A DNA stretch of 64,000 nucleotides, taken from positions 83,635,163 through 83,699,162 of the forward strand of contig NC_057826.1 in the NCBI RefSeq assembly GCF_910594005.1, in the 5' to 3' direction. The notes beneath the pieces are model-generated. The model made no database searches and was not told the DNA's origin. It was given only the letters and a program-made list of their open reading frames with translations. Below are positions 41,033-50,823 of this stretch, piece by piece. A program made the translations under genes and the position numbers. The DNA is from Cervus elaphus. Taxonomy: Eukaryota; Chordata; Mammalia; Artiodactyla; Cervidae. Each line of letters starts with the position of its first letter. The first letter of the stretch is position 1.

Positions 41033-41689
41033 TTCCTACTTACTGCTGTTGCAGCACTGGTGCCTCCGGTGTCTTCCACGTGCAACCACCCTCCCCTCGG
41101 CATTTCGTTGCACGCCCATGACAGCCCTTCCAGGTATGTGCTGTTCACCCCGGGTCACGGACGAGGAACTGACTGGGCTCCTCCCAGCTCTCTCCACCAT
41201 GACGGGCTGCCCCGTGGCAATCCAGAAAAGACGGTTCCCTGTGCTAGGTGGACGCTGCCCCCTGCTTGACCTTTGTCCTCACGAACATCTGGAGCAGGGT
41301 GGGGATGCACAGACAGGCCCATGGCTGCTGGGCCAGCCGTGGGAAGACACTAAAGGAGGCCCGTCACTGTTGCTATTCAGGTCACAACACCTCCCTGTGT
41401 TTAAACAATTACAATCCATAATTAGTTGCCATCACAGTGGAACAAGCCCACTGTGGTTTCAAAATCACAGTGACTGCTTTATTTAGCTAAAGCGACCGCA
41501 GCTGGGGACCACTGGTTTCTTTGTTAAAGAAAATGTCTGGGCTTTGGCTTACCAACCTTCTCTTAGCCTGTCTCTCCTGGTCACGCAGGCACACACCCAG
41601 CCCTCCCACTCCCCCCGCTACACCACTGTCTCAAACTGGGCTCCTGGCACCCATCCTTGAGCTCTTCTACAGCTTATCCCTCTTCCTCA
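41033..41689. other. Unique sequence, no gene supported
   Basis: A plus-strand frame of 166 codons (40986-41486) starts inside the MIR and so is not ancestral coding. An imperfect hairpin lies at 41431-41457: ATCACAGTGG and CCACTGTGGT pair around a 7-base loop. Confidence 0.4.
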
Positions 41690-41790
41690 GTGTTTCTTCA
41701 TTCCCTGTCCATCCTTTAAAGCCCAACCTGGGGCCTCCTCCTCCAGGAAGGCTGCTTTGACTACCGGAGCCCCATTGGCCTCTCCCCCCA
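41690..41790 (+). mobile_element. L2 scrap, sense
   Basis: 'CCTTTAAAGCCCAACCTGGG' and 'CTCCAGGAAGGCTGCTTTGA' then 'CTACCGGAGCCCC' resemble the L2 '...GAAGCCTTCCCTGACCACC' block. Confidence 0.45.
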
Positions 41791-42639
41791 GCCCACTCAC
41801 ACATGAGTTGGCTCACTGATCTCCTGGGGGTCGGGGAGGGGGTGCTGGGAGGAGAGAAGGAAGGGGGAATAGACTGTGGAACAGGCAGGAGAAAGATGTG
41901 CCACAACGCAGGCCCTAGTACCACACTCCTGTCTCCTGTGCTACAGAGAACAGGGGGCCAGGCTGGGTGGGAGGGAGAGGCTGATGGGGCCAGGCCAATG
42001 GGTCCTTCCTGCTGAGATGTCTAGGGGTGTCGGCAGGACTCAAGCTATTTCTGAAGGAAGAGATGATCAGGGCAGATATCTAATCACGGAGGAGAGACTG
42101 AGATGTGCCCTGGGGCACAGCTAGGTTCGCTCTTAGTGGTCCTGAGTGAAGACGGTGTTTTTTTCTCAAAGGCCAGGACTTGCAAGACATCAGGGATGAG
42201 GACAAAAGATTCCCATGGCACTGAGAAACACAGTCGCTCCCTCACCCCCTCACCAATTGTTAGAGGAAATGTGGAATTCTTCTTGAGAGAGAACAGCTCA
42301 GTGTGTTTCCTCCCAATAGGATTTTCTAACAGGAATCTAGCGATGGAGCTGGACATCGGGGCTTGGAATCCTTGTTACTCTGAGTGAGGTGGGTCCGCAA
42401 ATAGTCAGCCTGGCCCAGGGAGGCTGGGATAGGCGGCCAGTCAGAGAGGGGCCCAAGAGAAGCTGATGTCTCTCCCACTTGCCCCGGGCGGGGAGACCCC
42501 TCCCAAACTGCTCACTTTTGGATGCCTTTAAGAGCCTCCCATTACTTCCCTCCCAGGCTCCACAGCAGGCACACCTAAAATTACAGGGTGACTTCCGAAA
42601 TCAGGCAGCTCAGCCTTTATCTCATCATGAAACCCTTCA
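41791..42639. other. Unique sequence, nothing identified
   Basis: G-rich patch at 41822-41870. Frames on both strands overlap. No repeat recognised. Confidence 0.4.
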
Positions 42640-42745
42640 CAGCCTCCCTGATGAGTAGTGGTCCAGGGACAAGACTATTATCCCATTCAACAGATGAGAA
42701 AACTGGGGCTCTGAAAGGGAGAACAACTCTTAGAAGGCTGTGAGG
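42640..42745 (-). mobile_element. MIR scrap, antisense
   Basis: 'CTATTATCCCATTCAACAGA' and 'TGAGAAAACTGGGGCTCTGA' is the antisense MIR core. Confidence 0.65.
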
Positions 42746-43467
42746 AGTCCCATGCTGTTTCGCTTTTTGGCTGTGCCCCGGTTCCAATTCCTGTGGGGTC
42801 TGACTCTCAACTGCTTGTCCATTGACCATACCTGCCCCCCAAAACATGACACCTAACAATGGCTTAAGGCATCAGGTCCAATATATCTGAACCAAAGGCA
42901 TGCACCGCTAATGTATGATGTGTGGGTCAGGGGTCTCAGTTTACCACCTGGGGTCTGAGCCTCCTTGTCTTATAAATATCAGGTTGAACTAGTCTCATTT
43001 CAGCTCCAGCCTTTTCTGGTTCTATAAAATATTTTTTAAAGGGGTGGGGGAGGGGAGCGTAACCAGTTCTATATGTTATCCGCTTACTTTTTATATGTTT
43101 TATGTTCTTTTAAATTTTTATATCCAGGGATACAAGGGTGGGGAAGGAGCTGATGTGGAATCTGCTCACTGCCCTCTGAAGCAGCTGAAGGCCAGGAATT
43201 GGATTGAAGAGGTGAGGGACCTGTAAAAAACCAGAGGATGAGGTCTTCCTCCTTCCCAGTCCACACGTGTCCCCCCAGGCTGCCCGCTGTTCCACCTCAT
43301 GGAATGTTTGCTGATAGACACACTTCAGCCCCCAGAGTAGAGGCCAAGACCTGAACAGGGGACAGACCGAAGAGGGAAAGTAAACCAAGTTCTACTGGGG
43401 AGTGCCAGTGTGAGTCAAAAAGAGAAGCATCCAGCAGACATTCATCCTCCCCTGCCCTGCTGTCCCA
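42746..43467. other. Mostly unique sequence
   Basis: A MIR-like scrap ('GGTCTCAGTTTACCACCTGG') is at about 42930-42990. AT-rich at 43025-43120. No gene. Confidence 0.4.
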
Positions 43468-43998
43468 ATTTCATTCATTCATTCATTCATTCAAAAGTGC
43501 TTACCTAACACCCTCTACGTACCAAGCTCAATGCTAAATGCTGGGCCACCACAGAGAACAAGACACAACCTCTGACTTCATAGTGTTTATAGATCAGTCA
43601 AAAGGGCAGATGTTAAACAAATAATTACACAATGAATTAATTAAGTGCTGTTGTAACTGATTCTCTGAAGAATAAGTAAGGGCAGGTGCTAAGAGAGAAC
43701 ACTTTTGCCAGGAGGAGTTTACCTGTGGGAGGGTCACAGAAAGTTCACAGAAGAGATATCTTAGCAAAGACCTAAAGATGATCTTTAGAGGGGAGATGGC
43801 AAAATAGAAACAAACTGTGCAAAGGCCCTGAGGCAGGAAGGAGGAGGGGACAGTCTAGAAATCTGTGGAGAGGCAGTGTGGCTGGAGCTCAGAGCCATGT
43901 GGGAAAGAGAGGGGCTGTGATGAGGTTGGAATAGCAACAAAGGATCTTGTCTGGGTGGGTGAGGAGCCCATGAAGAATCTTAACAAAGAAAGAGCTCT
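43468..43998 (-). mobile_element. L2 3' end, antisense, about 530 bp
   Basis: (ATTC)5 tail complement at 43473-43492, then 'ATGCTAAATGCTGGGCCACC', 'ATCTTAGCAAAGACCTAAAG', 'GTGCAAAGGCCCTGAGGCAG' and 'CAGTGTGGCTGGAGCTCAGA', in L2 antisense order. One of the best-preserved L2 copies here. Confidence 0.85.
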
Positions 43999-44139
43999 CT
44001 GCTTTTGAACTTGGCCATGGCAAATTTTCCTCCTGGCCTAAACCATCTCTCTTCTAAAAGGCAGCAGACATTGGGTCTTGCTCTTCCCACCTTGAAATCA
44101 AACCATATTAACAGCCAACGTCTGCACAACTCCATCAAT

Positions 44140-44280
44140 GATTATAGCACTTTGCCACCCATTATTTCTTTCCATACTCACAGAAACCTCATCAAGGAGG
44201 CATTTTTAGCCCCACTCTACAGATGAAGACGTTAAGACTTGGTGAAATTCATGAACATGCCCAGAGGTCACCTGAACAGT
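44140..44280 (-). mobile_element. MIR, antisense
   Basis: 'CTCACAGAAACCTCATCAAG', 'GCCCCACTCTACAGATGAAG' and 'GTTAAGACTTGGTGAAATTC' are the antisense MIR. Confidence 0.65.
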
Positions 44281-44389
44281 GTTCTGCTTAAGATAACTAC
44301 CAAATGTTACCAAGCAATAGAAAGTATCAGGCATTCCAAAACAAATGAAAATATTCAGGATTAATCTGCTTTTCTGAATTGCCTACTAA

Positions 44390-44450
44390 TAAACATAGAT
44401 ATAGGGACAGGTACAGATATCGATACAGATGTAGAAATAGAAAATAGCTG
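44390..44450. repeat. Degenerate (GATA)-like run
   Basis: CATAGATATAGGGACAGGTA followed by CAGATATCGATACAGATG and TAGAAATAGAAAATAG, a loosely repeated ATAGA/ACAGAT pattern. Confidence 0.5.
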
Positions 44451-44502
44451 TAGAATATCAAGAGTTGAAATAACTAATTTTTTTTTCTATAACTCTAGAT
44501 CT

Positions 44503-44674
44503 TGTTGTTGTTTAGTCGCTAAGTCATGTCTGACTCTTTTGTGATGTCACGGGTGTAGACCAACAAGGTCCTCTGTCGATGGGATTTTCCTTGAAAGGGT
44601 TGCCATTTCCTTCTCCAGGGGATCTTCCTGACTCAGGGATCAAACCCAAGTCTCCTGCATTGGCAGGTTGATCC
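44503..44674 (-). mobile_element. Bov-tA SINE, antisense, part 1
   Basis: 'TGTTGTTGTTTAGTCGCTAA' start, 'GTTGCCATTTCCTTCTCCAG', B box complement GGGATCAAACC, up to 'GGCAGGTTGATCC'. It is split by an L1 insertion, and the head resumes at 44781. Confidence 0.9.
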
Positions 44675-44780
44675 TTTTTTTTTTTTTTAATTTATTTATT
44701 TTAATTGGAGGCTAATTACTTTACAATATTGTAGTGGTTTTTGCCATACATTGACATGAATCAGCCATGGGTGTACATGT
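44675..44780 (-). mobile_element. L1_BT 3' end, about 106 bp, antisense, inside Bov-tA
   Basis: Poly-T of 14 (44675-44688), then the complement of the ruminant L1 3' end: 'TTATTTTAATTGGAGGCTAA', 'TTACTTTACAATATTGTAGT', 'TTTTTGCCATACATTGACAT'. Strongly 5'-truncated. It is younger than the SINE it interrupts. Confidence 0.9.
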
Positions 44781-44812
44781 ATTCTTTACCACTGAGTCAC
44801 CTGGGAAACCAA
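44781..44812 (-). mobile_element. Bov-tA SINE, antisense, part 2 (head)
   Basis: 'ATTCTTTACCACTGAGTCAC' and 'CTGGGAAACC' complete the Bov-tA head. ATTCTTT here and ATCCTTT at 44671-44677 may be the target duplication of the inserted L1. Confidence 0.9.
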
Positions 44813-44930
44813 ACTCTAGATCTTAAGCTGCTCATTTTGGGTGAGGAGCAGATTTTATGATCCTATGTGCTAGCAATGAGCAGGTTCTAAACTAAATTTC
44901 AGTTCTTAGATTTAATAAATAAATAGGTTA

Positions 44931-45124
44931 GGGACTTCCCTGGTAGTCCAGTGGTTAAGATCCACCTTCCAATGCAAGGACACGAATTTGATCCCTGTTT
45001 GGGGACCTAATGTCCCACATGCCGAGGGGCAACTAAGCCCACATACCACAACTACCAAGCCTAAGCACCACAGTTAAGACCCAATGCAGCCAAAAATAAG
45101 TAAATAATATATACATACAAACAA
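44931..45124 (+). mobile_element. CHR-2-type SINE, full length
   Basis: 'GGGACTTCCCTGGTAGTCCA' head, 'ATTTGATCCCTGTTTGGGGA' (decayed B box), 'GACCCAATGCAGCCAAAAAT' 3' block, AATAAGTAAATAATA tail. Confidence 0.92.
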
Positions 45125-46264
45125 GGTTAAAGCTCTTCACTTAGAAATACTACTTCAATGTCTGTTGCAACATGAATTAAAATGACAATAAATAATAACA
45201 AGGGCATGAATCCTAAATCAGAAACCCAAGTGTGCAAGAAGTACCACTTTGTTCCATTCCTCTGATTACCCCAGTCCAGGGTCCTGAGCTTCCTCCGAAG
45301 AAGGGTTTGAGCCTCCACTCCATCATGGATCCACTCTTACTGCCCATGTTCAAGGGCGGACATGGAGGAGGCTTGCAAAAAGAGAGAAACAGACACTGTG
45401 TTGGAAAAGAAACCCCTTTCCCCCAGAAAGCAAAGCAGACGGAGGCAGATTTGGAGGCAGGGGTAGGGGTTGGGCAAGCCTATCCTTTCCACATAAAGCC
45501 CTGAGTGCTGGAGTCAGGCTCGGCACTAAAAATCTTACACTCATGCAAAATTCTGCTGCCAAAACTGCTGTGCAAAGGCAGAGGGAAACTGAAATTTAAA
45601 AACTGAATCCTCAGTCCTGTGGCAAATGAGTCATTCAGCAAATTGGAGTCATTTGGCAAATTGGCTTTTAGCAAATTGATTTTGGAAGGCTGTCCACTGG
45701 CCAGTAGGGTGTGCAGAGTCTGGTGGAGGAGAACACAGCTCCCAGGGAGCAGACCTCTTCCCTCTAACCTCCACAAGAGAGACCTCCAGGTGCCACAGAG
45801 GCCCCCAAGGAGACGTGATGTCAGGGGATGTGGGCAAGCCTGGCTGCCTTTTAGGGCAGCCTTGGGTCTGAGAAGCACCTCTCCCACCCCCAGAATGGAC
45901 CTTGAAGTCATTTATGGATAGTTAAACCTCAGAGCTTAATCTGTAAAACCCACTGATCCTCTGCACCTCTTAAACTTCTGCTGGTCCACCCGAATCTGAA
46001 CATCTGCTTGGCTGCCAGCTGATGGATGGGATGCACCTCTGCAGGGTACTGCACTTGGACCACACCCACCTTGGTTCTCCAGAGGCATTCAGTGAAAAAG
46101 GCTGGCAGAATCACCAACAAAGCTGCTCACACTCAAGGGGAATCATCCAAGCAATCGTTTATGCACCTGTTCTTTACACCCAGAGTGCATGCTCTCCAAG
46201 GCTTCCTCCTGCTCTGATGTTTTGAGATTCTGAGGCACCAGATCCTTTGGGTTACAACCTCAAT
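45125..46264. other. Unique sequence, no gene supported
   Basis: It contains the GCAAATTG array (separate entry). Opposed frames of 100 and 143 codons (45480-45921) overlap each other. No exon. Confidence 0.4.
45622..45680. repeat. Degenerate 16-17 bp tandem array (GCAAATTG)
   Basis: GCAAATGAG at 45622, then GCAAATTGG at 45638 and 45655, and GCAAATTGA at 45671: four units spaced 16-17 bases, with TCATT or TTTTA spacers. This could be an old minisatellite or part of an ancient repeat. Confidence 0.75.
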
Positions 46265-46474
46265 TTTTTTTTTTTTAGGCCCTCAGTCGTGTCCAACTCT
46301 TTGCGACCTCATGGACTGGGGCCCACCAGGCTCCTCACTCCATGGAGGAATGAGGCAAGACTACTGGAGTGTGTTGCCATTCCCTTCTCCAGGGAATCTT
46401 CCTGACCCAGGAACTGAACCAGGTCTCCTGCATTGCAAGTGTATTCTTTACCATCTGAGCCACCAGGGAAGCCT
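46265..46474 (-). mobile_element. Bov-tA SINE, antisense, full length
   Basis: Poly-T (46265-46276) is the complement of its A tail. 'CCTCAGTCGTGTCCAACTCT', 'GGAACTGAACCAGGTCTCCT' (B box decayed) and the head complement 'GAGCCACCAGGGAAGCCT' follow. Confidence 0.93.
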
Positions 46475-46744
46475 CTGTAAATTACAATAAAATAGAGTCA
46501 TAGCATTAAGTCAGCAAATCTTGCCCAGCCAGCCACTCAGCGGTCATTTAGATCCACAGAGTGATAAGTGGGGGACACACATTAATGAAAGTCCTACTGA
46601 GTAGACACATTACAGAGGGTCCATCAGAAGAAGGGAAGAATCACATGGAGTCCAAAACGGTGGGCCAATGATGACAATGTTGATGAACTGATGTTAACGG
46701 AAGATGAGGATGTAGAGGAGGAGGCCTCTTTATAATACTCAAAA

Positions 46745-46925
46745 TTCTCTCACAACCTCACCTTACCTTCACAAAGCACATTGGGCAGATATTGAGTCCA
46801 TATTACAGAAAGGAGGATGAGTCCCATCAAGGTAAATGCCTTGTCCAAGTTCACCTACCCAGTTTGAATCCAGGTCTTTCACATTCATATCCAGGAGCCA
46901 TCTATGTCCACCCAGCTGCCTCTGA
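46745..46925 (-). mobile_element. MIR, antisense, degraded
   Basis: 'CACAACCTCACCTTACCTTC', 'CATATTACAGAAAGGAGGAT' and 'GAATCCAGGTCTTTCACATT' follow the antisense MIR. Confidence 0.5.
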
Positions 46926-47424
46926 TGACCACCTTCTACCCTGGAATCCTTTCACATGCACAAAGGACAGTGACTAGGCCCATGTCAAAGACTGATGTGC
47001 CTTTGCTACCAGATAACAAAGGAGGCATCCTCTGGTGTCAAGATGACAGAGCAGGAAAACAATCCTAGACCCGATTTAGTATAAACTCTTCCCCACCAGA
47101 ACAGAGAGAGAAGGAATTCCCAGCCTCACAGAATCCCATGCAACAGAGCCTACTGACTCTAGGGCAACATCGGGGCTGGTGGCCTCCACCAGCCAGGAGC
47201 TCTGATGCCTGCCAACCCATCAGCTCCATCCTTGCCTTTCTGCTGCAGACAGTGAGGAACTGGCATAAATACGGCCAGAAACAGCCTCTTATCACAAAGT
47301 CTGCCGGCTTGTTCTGCCCACAAACATGTAGTGTTTCATAATCGTAGCATCCAGTGAACATCTCGTCACTCTGTTGAATAAATGCATGCATGTATCCATG
47401 AATGAATGAAGAAAACTCTGGCCT
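46926..47424. other. Unique sequence, nothing identified
   Basis: 'GTTGAATAAATGCATGCATG' with 'AATGAATGAA' (47372-47410) may be an L2 tail. Opposed frames at 47065-47391 have no domain. Confidence 0.4.
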
Positions 47425-47625
47425 ACATACAGCATGTCCTCCTTTTCACAGCACCTTCGCATCCATTATCCCATCTTAACCTTGGGATACCCAGGTGAAT
47501 GCAGTATTGGAATCCTTGCTATACAGATGGGACAATGGAGGCTCAGAGCAAGGACCATCTCACACGAGCTAATGGCAGAGCCTGGCCTAGAATCCCAGCC
47601 AGGGTTCCCTATGCTGGCTGCTGAC
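47425..47625 (-). mobile_element. MIR, antisense
   Basis: 'CATTATCCCATCTTAACCTT', 'GGGACAATGGAGGCTCAGAG' and 'CTAATGGCAGAGCCTGGCCT' then 'AGAATCCCAGCCAGGG' is an antisense MIR. Confidence 0.7.
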
Positions 47626-47994
47626 CTGGGCTATGATCTCAAAGAGAGGAGCTTTGCCTCCAGAGCCCAGCAAGCTGCAGCATCTGTGGTCACCCAGCTC
47701 ACCACCAGAGGTCACCCAGGAGGCTGGAACTACAGGAAAGCCCCCAGAGAAAAGGAGTTCTCACCTCTTGGCCAGGGAGCATTTGTGACTTTCCAAACAG
47801 TCCTCCATGTTTTCCCCAAGTTAGCTCATAATTTCCAGATCCAGATGAGGACCGGAAACCCCTACCCCCATCCATTACCTCTCTGATCCTGACTCATTCT
47901 AGGGGCAAGGAAGTGGGAGGGGTGAGATGCCCAAGTTTCAAGTCTCACCAGTCTTTGGGGTTTTTTTTTCCTGATGGCTTTATATTTTTTAAAA
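47626..47994. other. Unique sequence, nothing identified
   Basis: The end of a 150-codon frame that starts inside the upstream MIR. No exon structure. Confidence 0.4.
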
Positions 47995-48054
47995 CAGTTT
48001 TATTGAGATATAATTCATAGACCACACAACTCATCCATGTAAAGTACACAATTT
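47995..48054 (-). mobile_element. Old L1 3' UTR, antisense, part 1
   Basis: 'CAGTTTTATTGAGATATAAT' and 'TCATCCATGTAAAGTACACA' match the complement of an old L1 3' UTR. It resumes at about 48301 after two nested insertions. Confidence 0.75.
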
Positions 48055-48203
48055 GAGACTTCCCTGGCAGTTCACTGGGTTTCCAATGCAGGGAGTGAGG
48101 GTTCGATCCCTGGTTGGGGAAAGAAGATCCTGCATGCTGCTCATTGCGTCCAAAAAAATAATAAAAATTTTTTTAAAAAATAATAAAAATTTTTTTAAAA
48201 AAT
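48055..48203 (+). mobile_element. CHR-2-type SINE nested in the old L1
   Basis: 'GAGACTTCCCTGGCAGTTCA' head, intact B box GGTTCGATCCC at 48100-48110, shortened body, and a long A/T tail (TAATAAAAATTTTTTTAAAA repeated). AAAGTACACAATTT before it and AAAGTGTACAATTC after the nest look like its diverged target duplication. Confidence 0.88.
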
Positions 48204-48219
48204 AAAAATAAAGTGTACA
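48204..48219. repeat. Target-site duplication, left copy
   Basis: AAAAATAAAGTGTACA, identical to 48297-48312, brackets the L1 fragment between them. Confidence 0.85.
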
Positions 48220-48296
48220 TTTGGCAGAAACCAATCCAATATTGTAGAGCAATTATCCTTCAATTAAAAATACATAAATTTAATTATAAAAAAGGA
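48220..48296 (+). mobile_element. L1 3' end (ruminant type), about 77 bp
   Basis: 'TTTGGCAGAAACCAATCCAA' then 'TATTGTAGAGCAATTATCCT' and an A-rich tail are the extreme 3' end of a ruminant L1. It is severely 5'-truncated with a 16-bp perfect duplication on both sides, inserted at the tail of the CHR-2 SINE. Confidence 0.88.
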
Positions 48297-48312
48297 AAAA
48301 ATAAAGTGTACA
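48297..48312. repeat. Target-site duplication, right copy
   Basis: Second copy of AAAAATAAAGTGTACA, with no mismatch. Confidence 0.85.
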
Positions 48313-48530
48313 ATTCAACGTCTTTCAATATCTTCACAGAGTTGTGCAGCCATCACTACAGTCAATTTTCATAGTTTAACGACCCCAAAAAGAAGCTCCA
48401 CACTCCTTAGTTCACCCCAAGTGTCCCAGCCGATGACCCCGCCTTAGATGACCACTCATCTACTTTTTGTTCTATAGATTTGCCCGTTCGATTCTCATCA
48501 ATTTTTAAAACAAGAAGTCTCTTCTTCGAC
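48301..48530 (-). mobile_element. Old L1 3' UTR, antisense, part 2
   Basis: 'AAGTGTACAATTCAACGTCT', 'TTCACAGAGTTGTGCAGCCA', 'CGACCCCAAAAAGAAGCTCC' and 'TTCTATAGATTTGCCCGTTC' continue the old L1 begun at 47995. Confidence 0.8.
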
Positions 48531-48619
48531 CCCACAGTCATTCATTCATCAAAGTTTTCCTGACCACACGCTCCCCCAGGGACTGATTGCCCAGTGCTGT
48601 GTTCAGAGTCAAGCAGGCA
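48531..48619. other. Possible L2 antisense scrap
   Basis: 'TCATTCATTCATCAAAGTTT' followed by 'GCCCAGTGCTGTG' resembles the antisense L2 end. Too short for more. Confidence 0.35.
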
Positions 48620-48833
48620 GGGTGGACATGGCAGCCCGATGTGTGGGGGTCAGCCTGAAGCCAGCGTCCACTCCTGCCACTCCACTGTCTCGCTCAGGCC
48701 AGGCGTGCCAATGACCTTCCTGCCAGAGCTCCACCCCGGCTTCCCTGCCTTAGTCTCGGACACGTTAATCCTCCTTCACCTTGACCTCCATCACACCATC
48801 CTCAGACTCTGTTGCCCCCTCTCTTTCTTGCAT
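48620..48833 (+). mobile_element. L2 interior, part 1 (before Bov-tA)
   Basis: 'CTTCACCTTGACCTCCATCA' and 'CACCATCCTCAGACTCTGTT' recall the L2 ORF region (TGACCTCTCTGCGGCCTTTGACACTGTTGACCAC). Weak at the left edge. Confidence 0.45.
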
Positions 48834-49045
48834 GCTCTGTGCTTAGTCGCTCAGTCATGTCCGACTCTCTGTGACCCCATGGACTGCAGCCCACCAGACT
48901 CCTCTGTCCATGAGGATTCTCCAGGCAAGACTGCTGGAGTGGGTTGCCATGCCCTCCTTCAGGGGATCTTCCCAACCCAGGGATGGAACCCAGATCTCCT
49001 GCATCGCAGGTAGATTCTTTACCATCTGAGCTACAGGGAAACCCA
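48834..49045 (-). mobile_element. Bov-tA SINE, antisense, inside L2
   Basis: 'GCTTAGTCGCTCAGTCATGT', 'GGACTGCAGCCCACCAGACT', 'CCAGGGATGGAACCCAGATC' (decayed B box) and the head complement 'GAGCTACAGGGAAACCC'. Complete. Confidence 0.93.
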
Positions 49046-49995
49046 TTTGCATCCTCTATTCCCTCGTTAAATGCCAGTGCTCCTCAGAGCTTGACCTGGT
49101 CCTTTTCTTTTATCTCCCTTTATTCATCCCCCTTTAATCATCTCATTGACCCCGTAGGGATTCAGACACTTCCCCGATGCTGAAGATGCCCACATCAGTT
49201 CTCCAAACTCTAAACCAAATGCTTGTTGGTACAGAGATTGCCTTTCCTGAGGTGGCCACCAGAATCCCAAATTCAGTGCATCCATACCTGAATCCACCCT
49301 CAGGCCCCACACCCAACCTGCTGCTCTTCTCCCCTAGTCTGGTGGGGGAGGTGTAGCCCCCAAACGTCAGCCGTTGGAGTCAGGAACCTGGAGGTCAGCC
49401 TCAGCCGCTCCTTCTTCCTCATCACCATGTCCAGTGATCATCTGGCTGGATGGCTTCTACCCACCCAGTGTCTCTCAGAGCTGTTCCTCATCTCCACCCC
49501 CTGCCTGCCTTAAATGACCTCCTCCTTCTCCTTTCTGAGCTAGAACACTCATCTCCACATGGCCTACTAGCCTCAGCTAGACTGCCTGCTCTAATCTGCA
49601 TCCCAAGGCCCTCCCTAATCCAAGGTCCACCTTCTTCTCAGCCTCATCCTTATTCACATGCATTTGCTCCAGCAGCACTGAATGCTTCAGTCCCAGAACA
49701 CACCCAACTTTGTTATGCATTTCACCGCTCTCCTGGAAAATTCTCTCCCAGCCCTCAACTGCCAACTCTTACTGCTTTTCCCTTAACAACCAATCCAAAC
49801 CTCACCTTCTCGTGAGAGCCCCGCCCCAGGGCCCCTTACATGCAAGGGCACCCTGAATTGCAAGACCCACTCAACTCAACCCCTTCAAGGACTGTCTTCT
49901 GCCCCTTTATCTCTGGGGGTCTAGTCCCTGGTAATGTTGTACCCGTGGGGCCTCCATGAATGTCTGAAAGAATGAATGAATGAATGAGTAACCCA
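49046..49995 (+). mobile_element. L2 interior to 3' end, part 2, about 950 bp
   Basis: Many L2 blocks in order: 'ATCTCATTGACCCCGTAGGG', 'GATGCTGAAGATGCCCACAT', 'GTTGGAGTCAGGAACCTGGA', 'CACCGCTCTCCTGGAAAATT', 'GGTCTAGTCCCTGGTAATGT', ending in (GAAT)n at 49972-49986. With part 1 it forms the longest single ancient element in the window. The reverse-transcriptase frame is long destroyed. Confidence 0.75.
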
Positions 49996-50642
49996 GGTGG
50001 GTGGACTTGATGGGACACAGAGCTGTTCACCAGGGACAGAGCATGACAGCACCCGCAAGTCAGGAGAAGGGAGAAATGCCCAAACTGTCTGCCTCGCCCT
50101 AAGCAGTTTACAACCAGCTCGTGGGAGACCAGTCTCAACACATCTGATGCACCAGAATAGCTTACAGGTAGCACTTCGCTTACAGGCAGTGCGCTGATTC
50201 CCTCTAGAGCTCAGAGGAAGCGGATACTGGGGAGAGCGGAGGAAGTCTTCGGAAGCGGCCTGTCTCTGGGCCTCACCCCAGCCTTCCAGGATCTGAACCA
50301 AACGAAGGTTGAAGGGTTGAAGGAGACAGTGCTTCTCCAGGGAAATCCCACCCAGAAGGCACCTTCCAGAGCTCCAGGACTCTTGCTGGGGAAACCTTGG
50401 TGCCTCCTTTTCACCTAGAAGCCTGACTAGCTGGTAAGGGTCAGGAAAGGGGCAAGAAGGCGTTTCAAAGCTTAATGGGGATGTTCCCTACCCCCTCATC
50501 CCCCTCAAGGTCATGGCTTGGAGTTCATCTGCTTGACCTTTTAGAAGACAGGCCTGGCTAGGGTTCCAGAGACCAGGCCAGATCCCCTGTCCAAGTGGGA
50601 GGGAAGCAGCGCCAGGAGACTCAGGAAGTAGGAGCAGCGCCT
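49996..50642. other. Unique sequence, nothing identified
   Basis: Opposed frames at 49836-50414 partly overlap the L2. No domain or exon context. Confidence 0.4.
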
Positions 50643-50653
50643 AAAGGAGGCTA

Positions 50654-50811
50654 GGGACTTCCCTGGTTGTCCACTGGTTAGGACTGCGCTCTTCCAATGC
50701 AGAGGACACAGATTCAATCCCTAGTTGGGGAACTAAGATCCCATATATCACATAGTACAACCAAAAATGGGGCTGGGGCGGGGGTGGAATTTAATAAATA
50801 AATAAAAGTTA
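50654..50811 (+). mobile_element. CHR-2-type SINE with perfect target-site duplication
   Basis: 'GGGACTTCCCTGGTTGTCCA' head, 'GATTCAATCCCTAGTTGGGG', G-rich insertion (50769-50786) and AATAAATAAATAAAAG tail. AAAGGAGGCT at 50643-50652 and 50814-50823 is the target duplication. Confidence 0.93.
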
Positions 50812-50823
50812 AGAAAGGAGGCT

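Noticed and set aside
40986..41486. 166-codon plus-strand frame
   Set aside because: Its start lies inside a MIR element and there is no splice or domain evidence.
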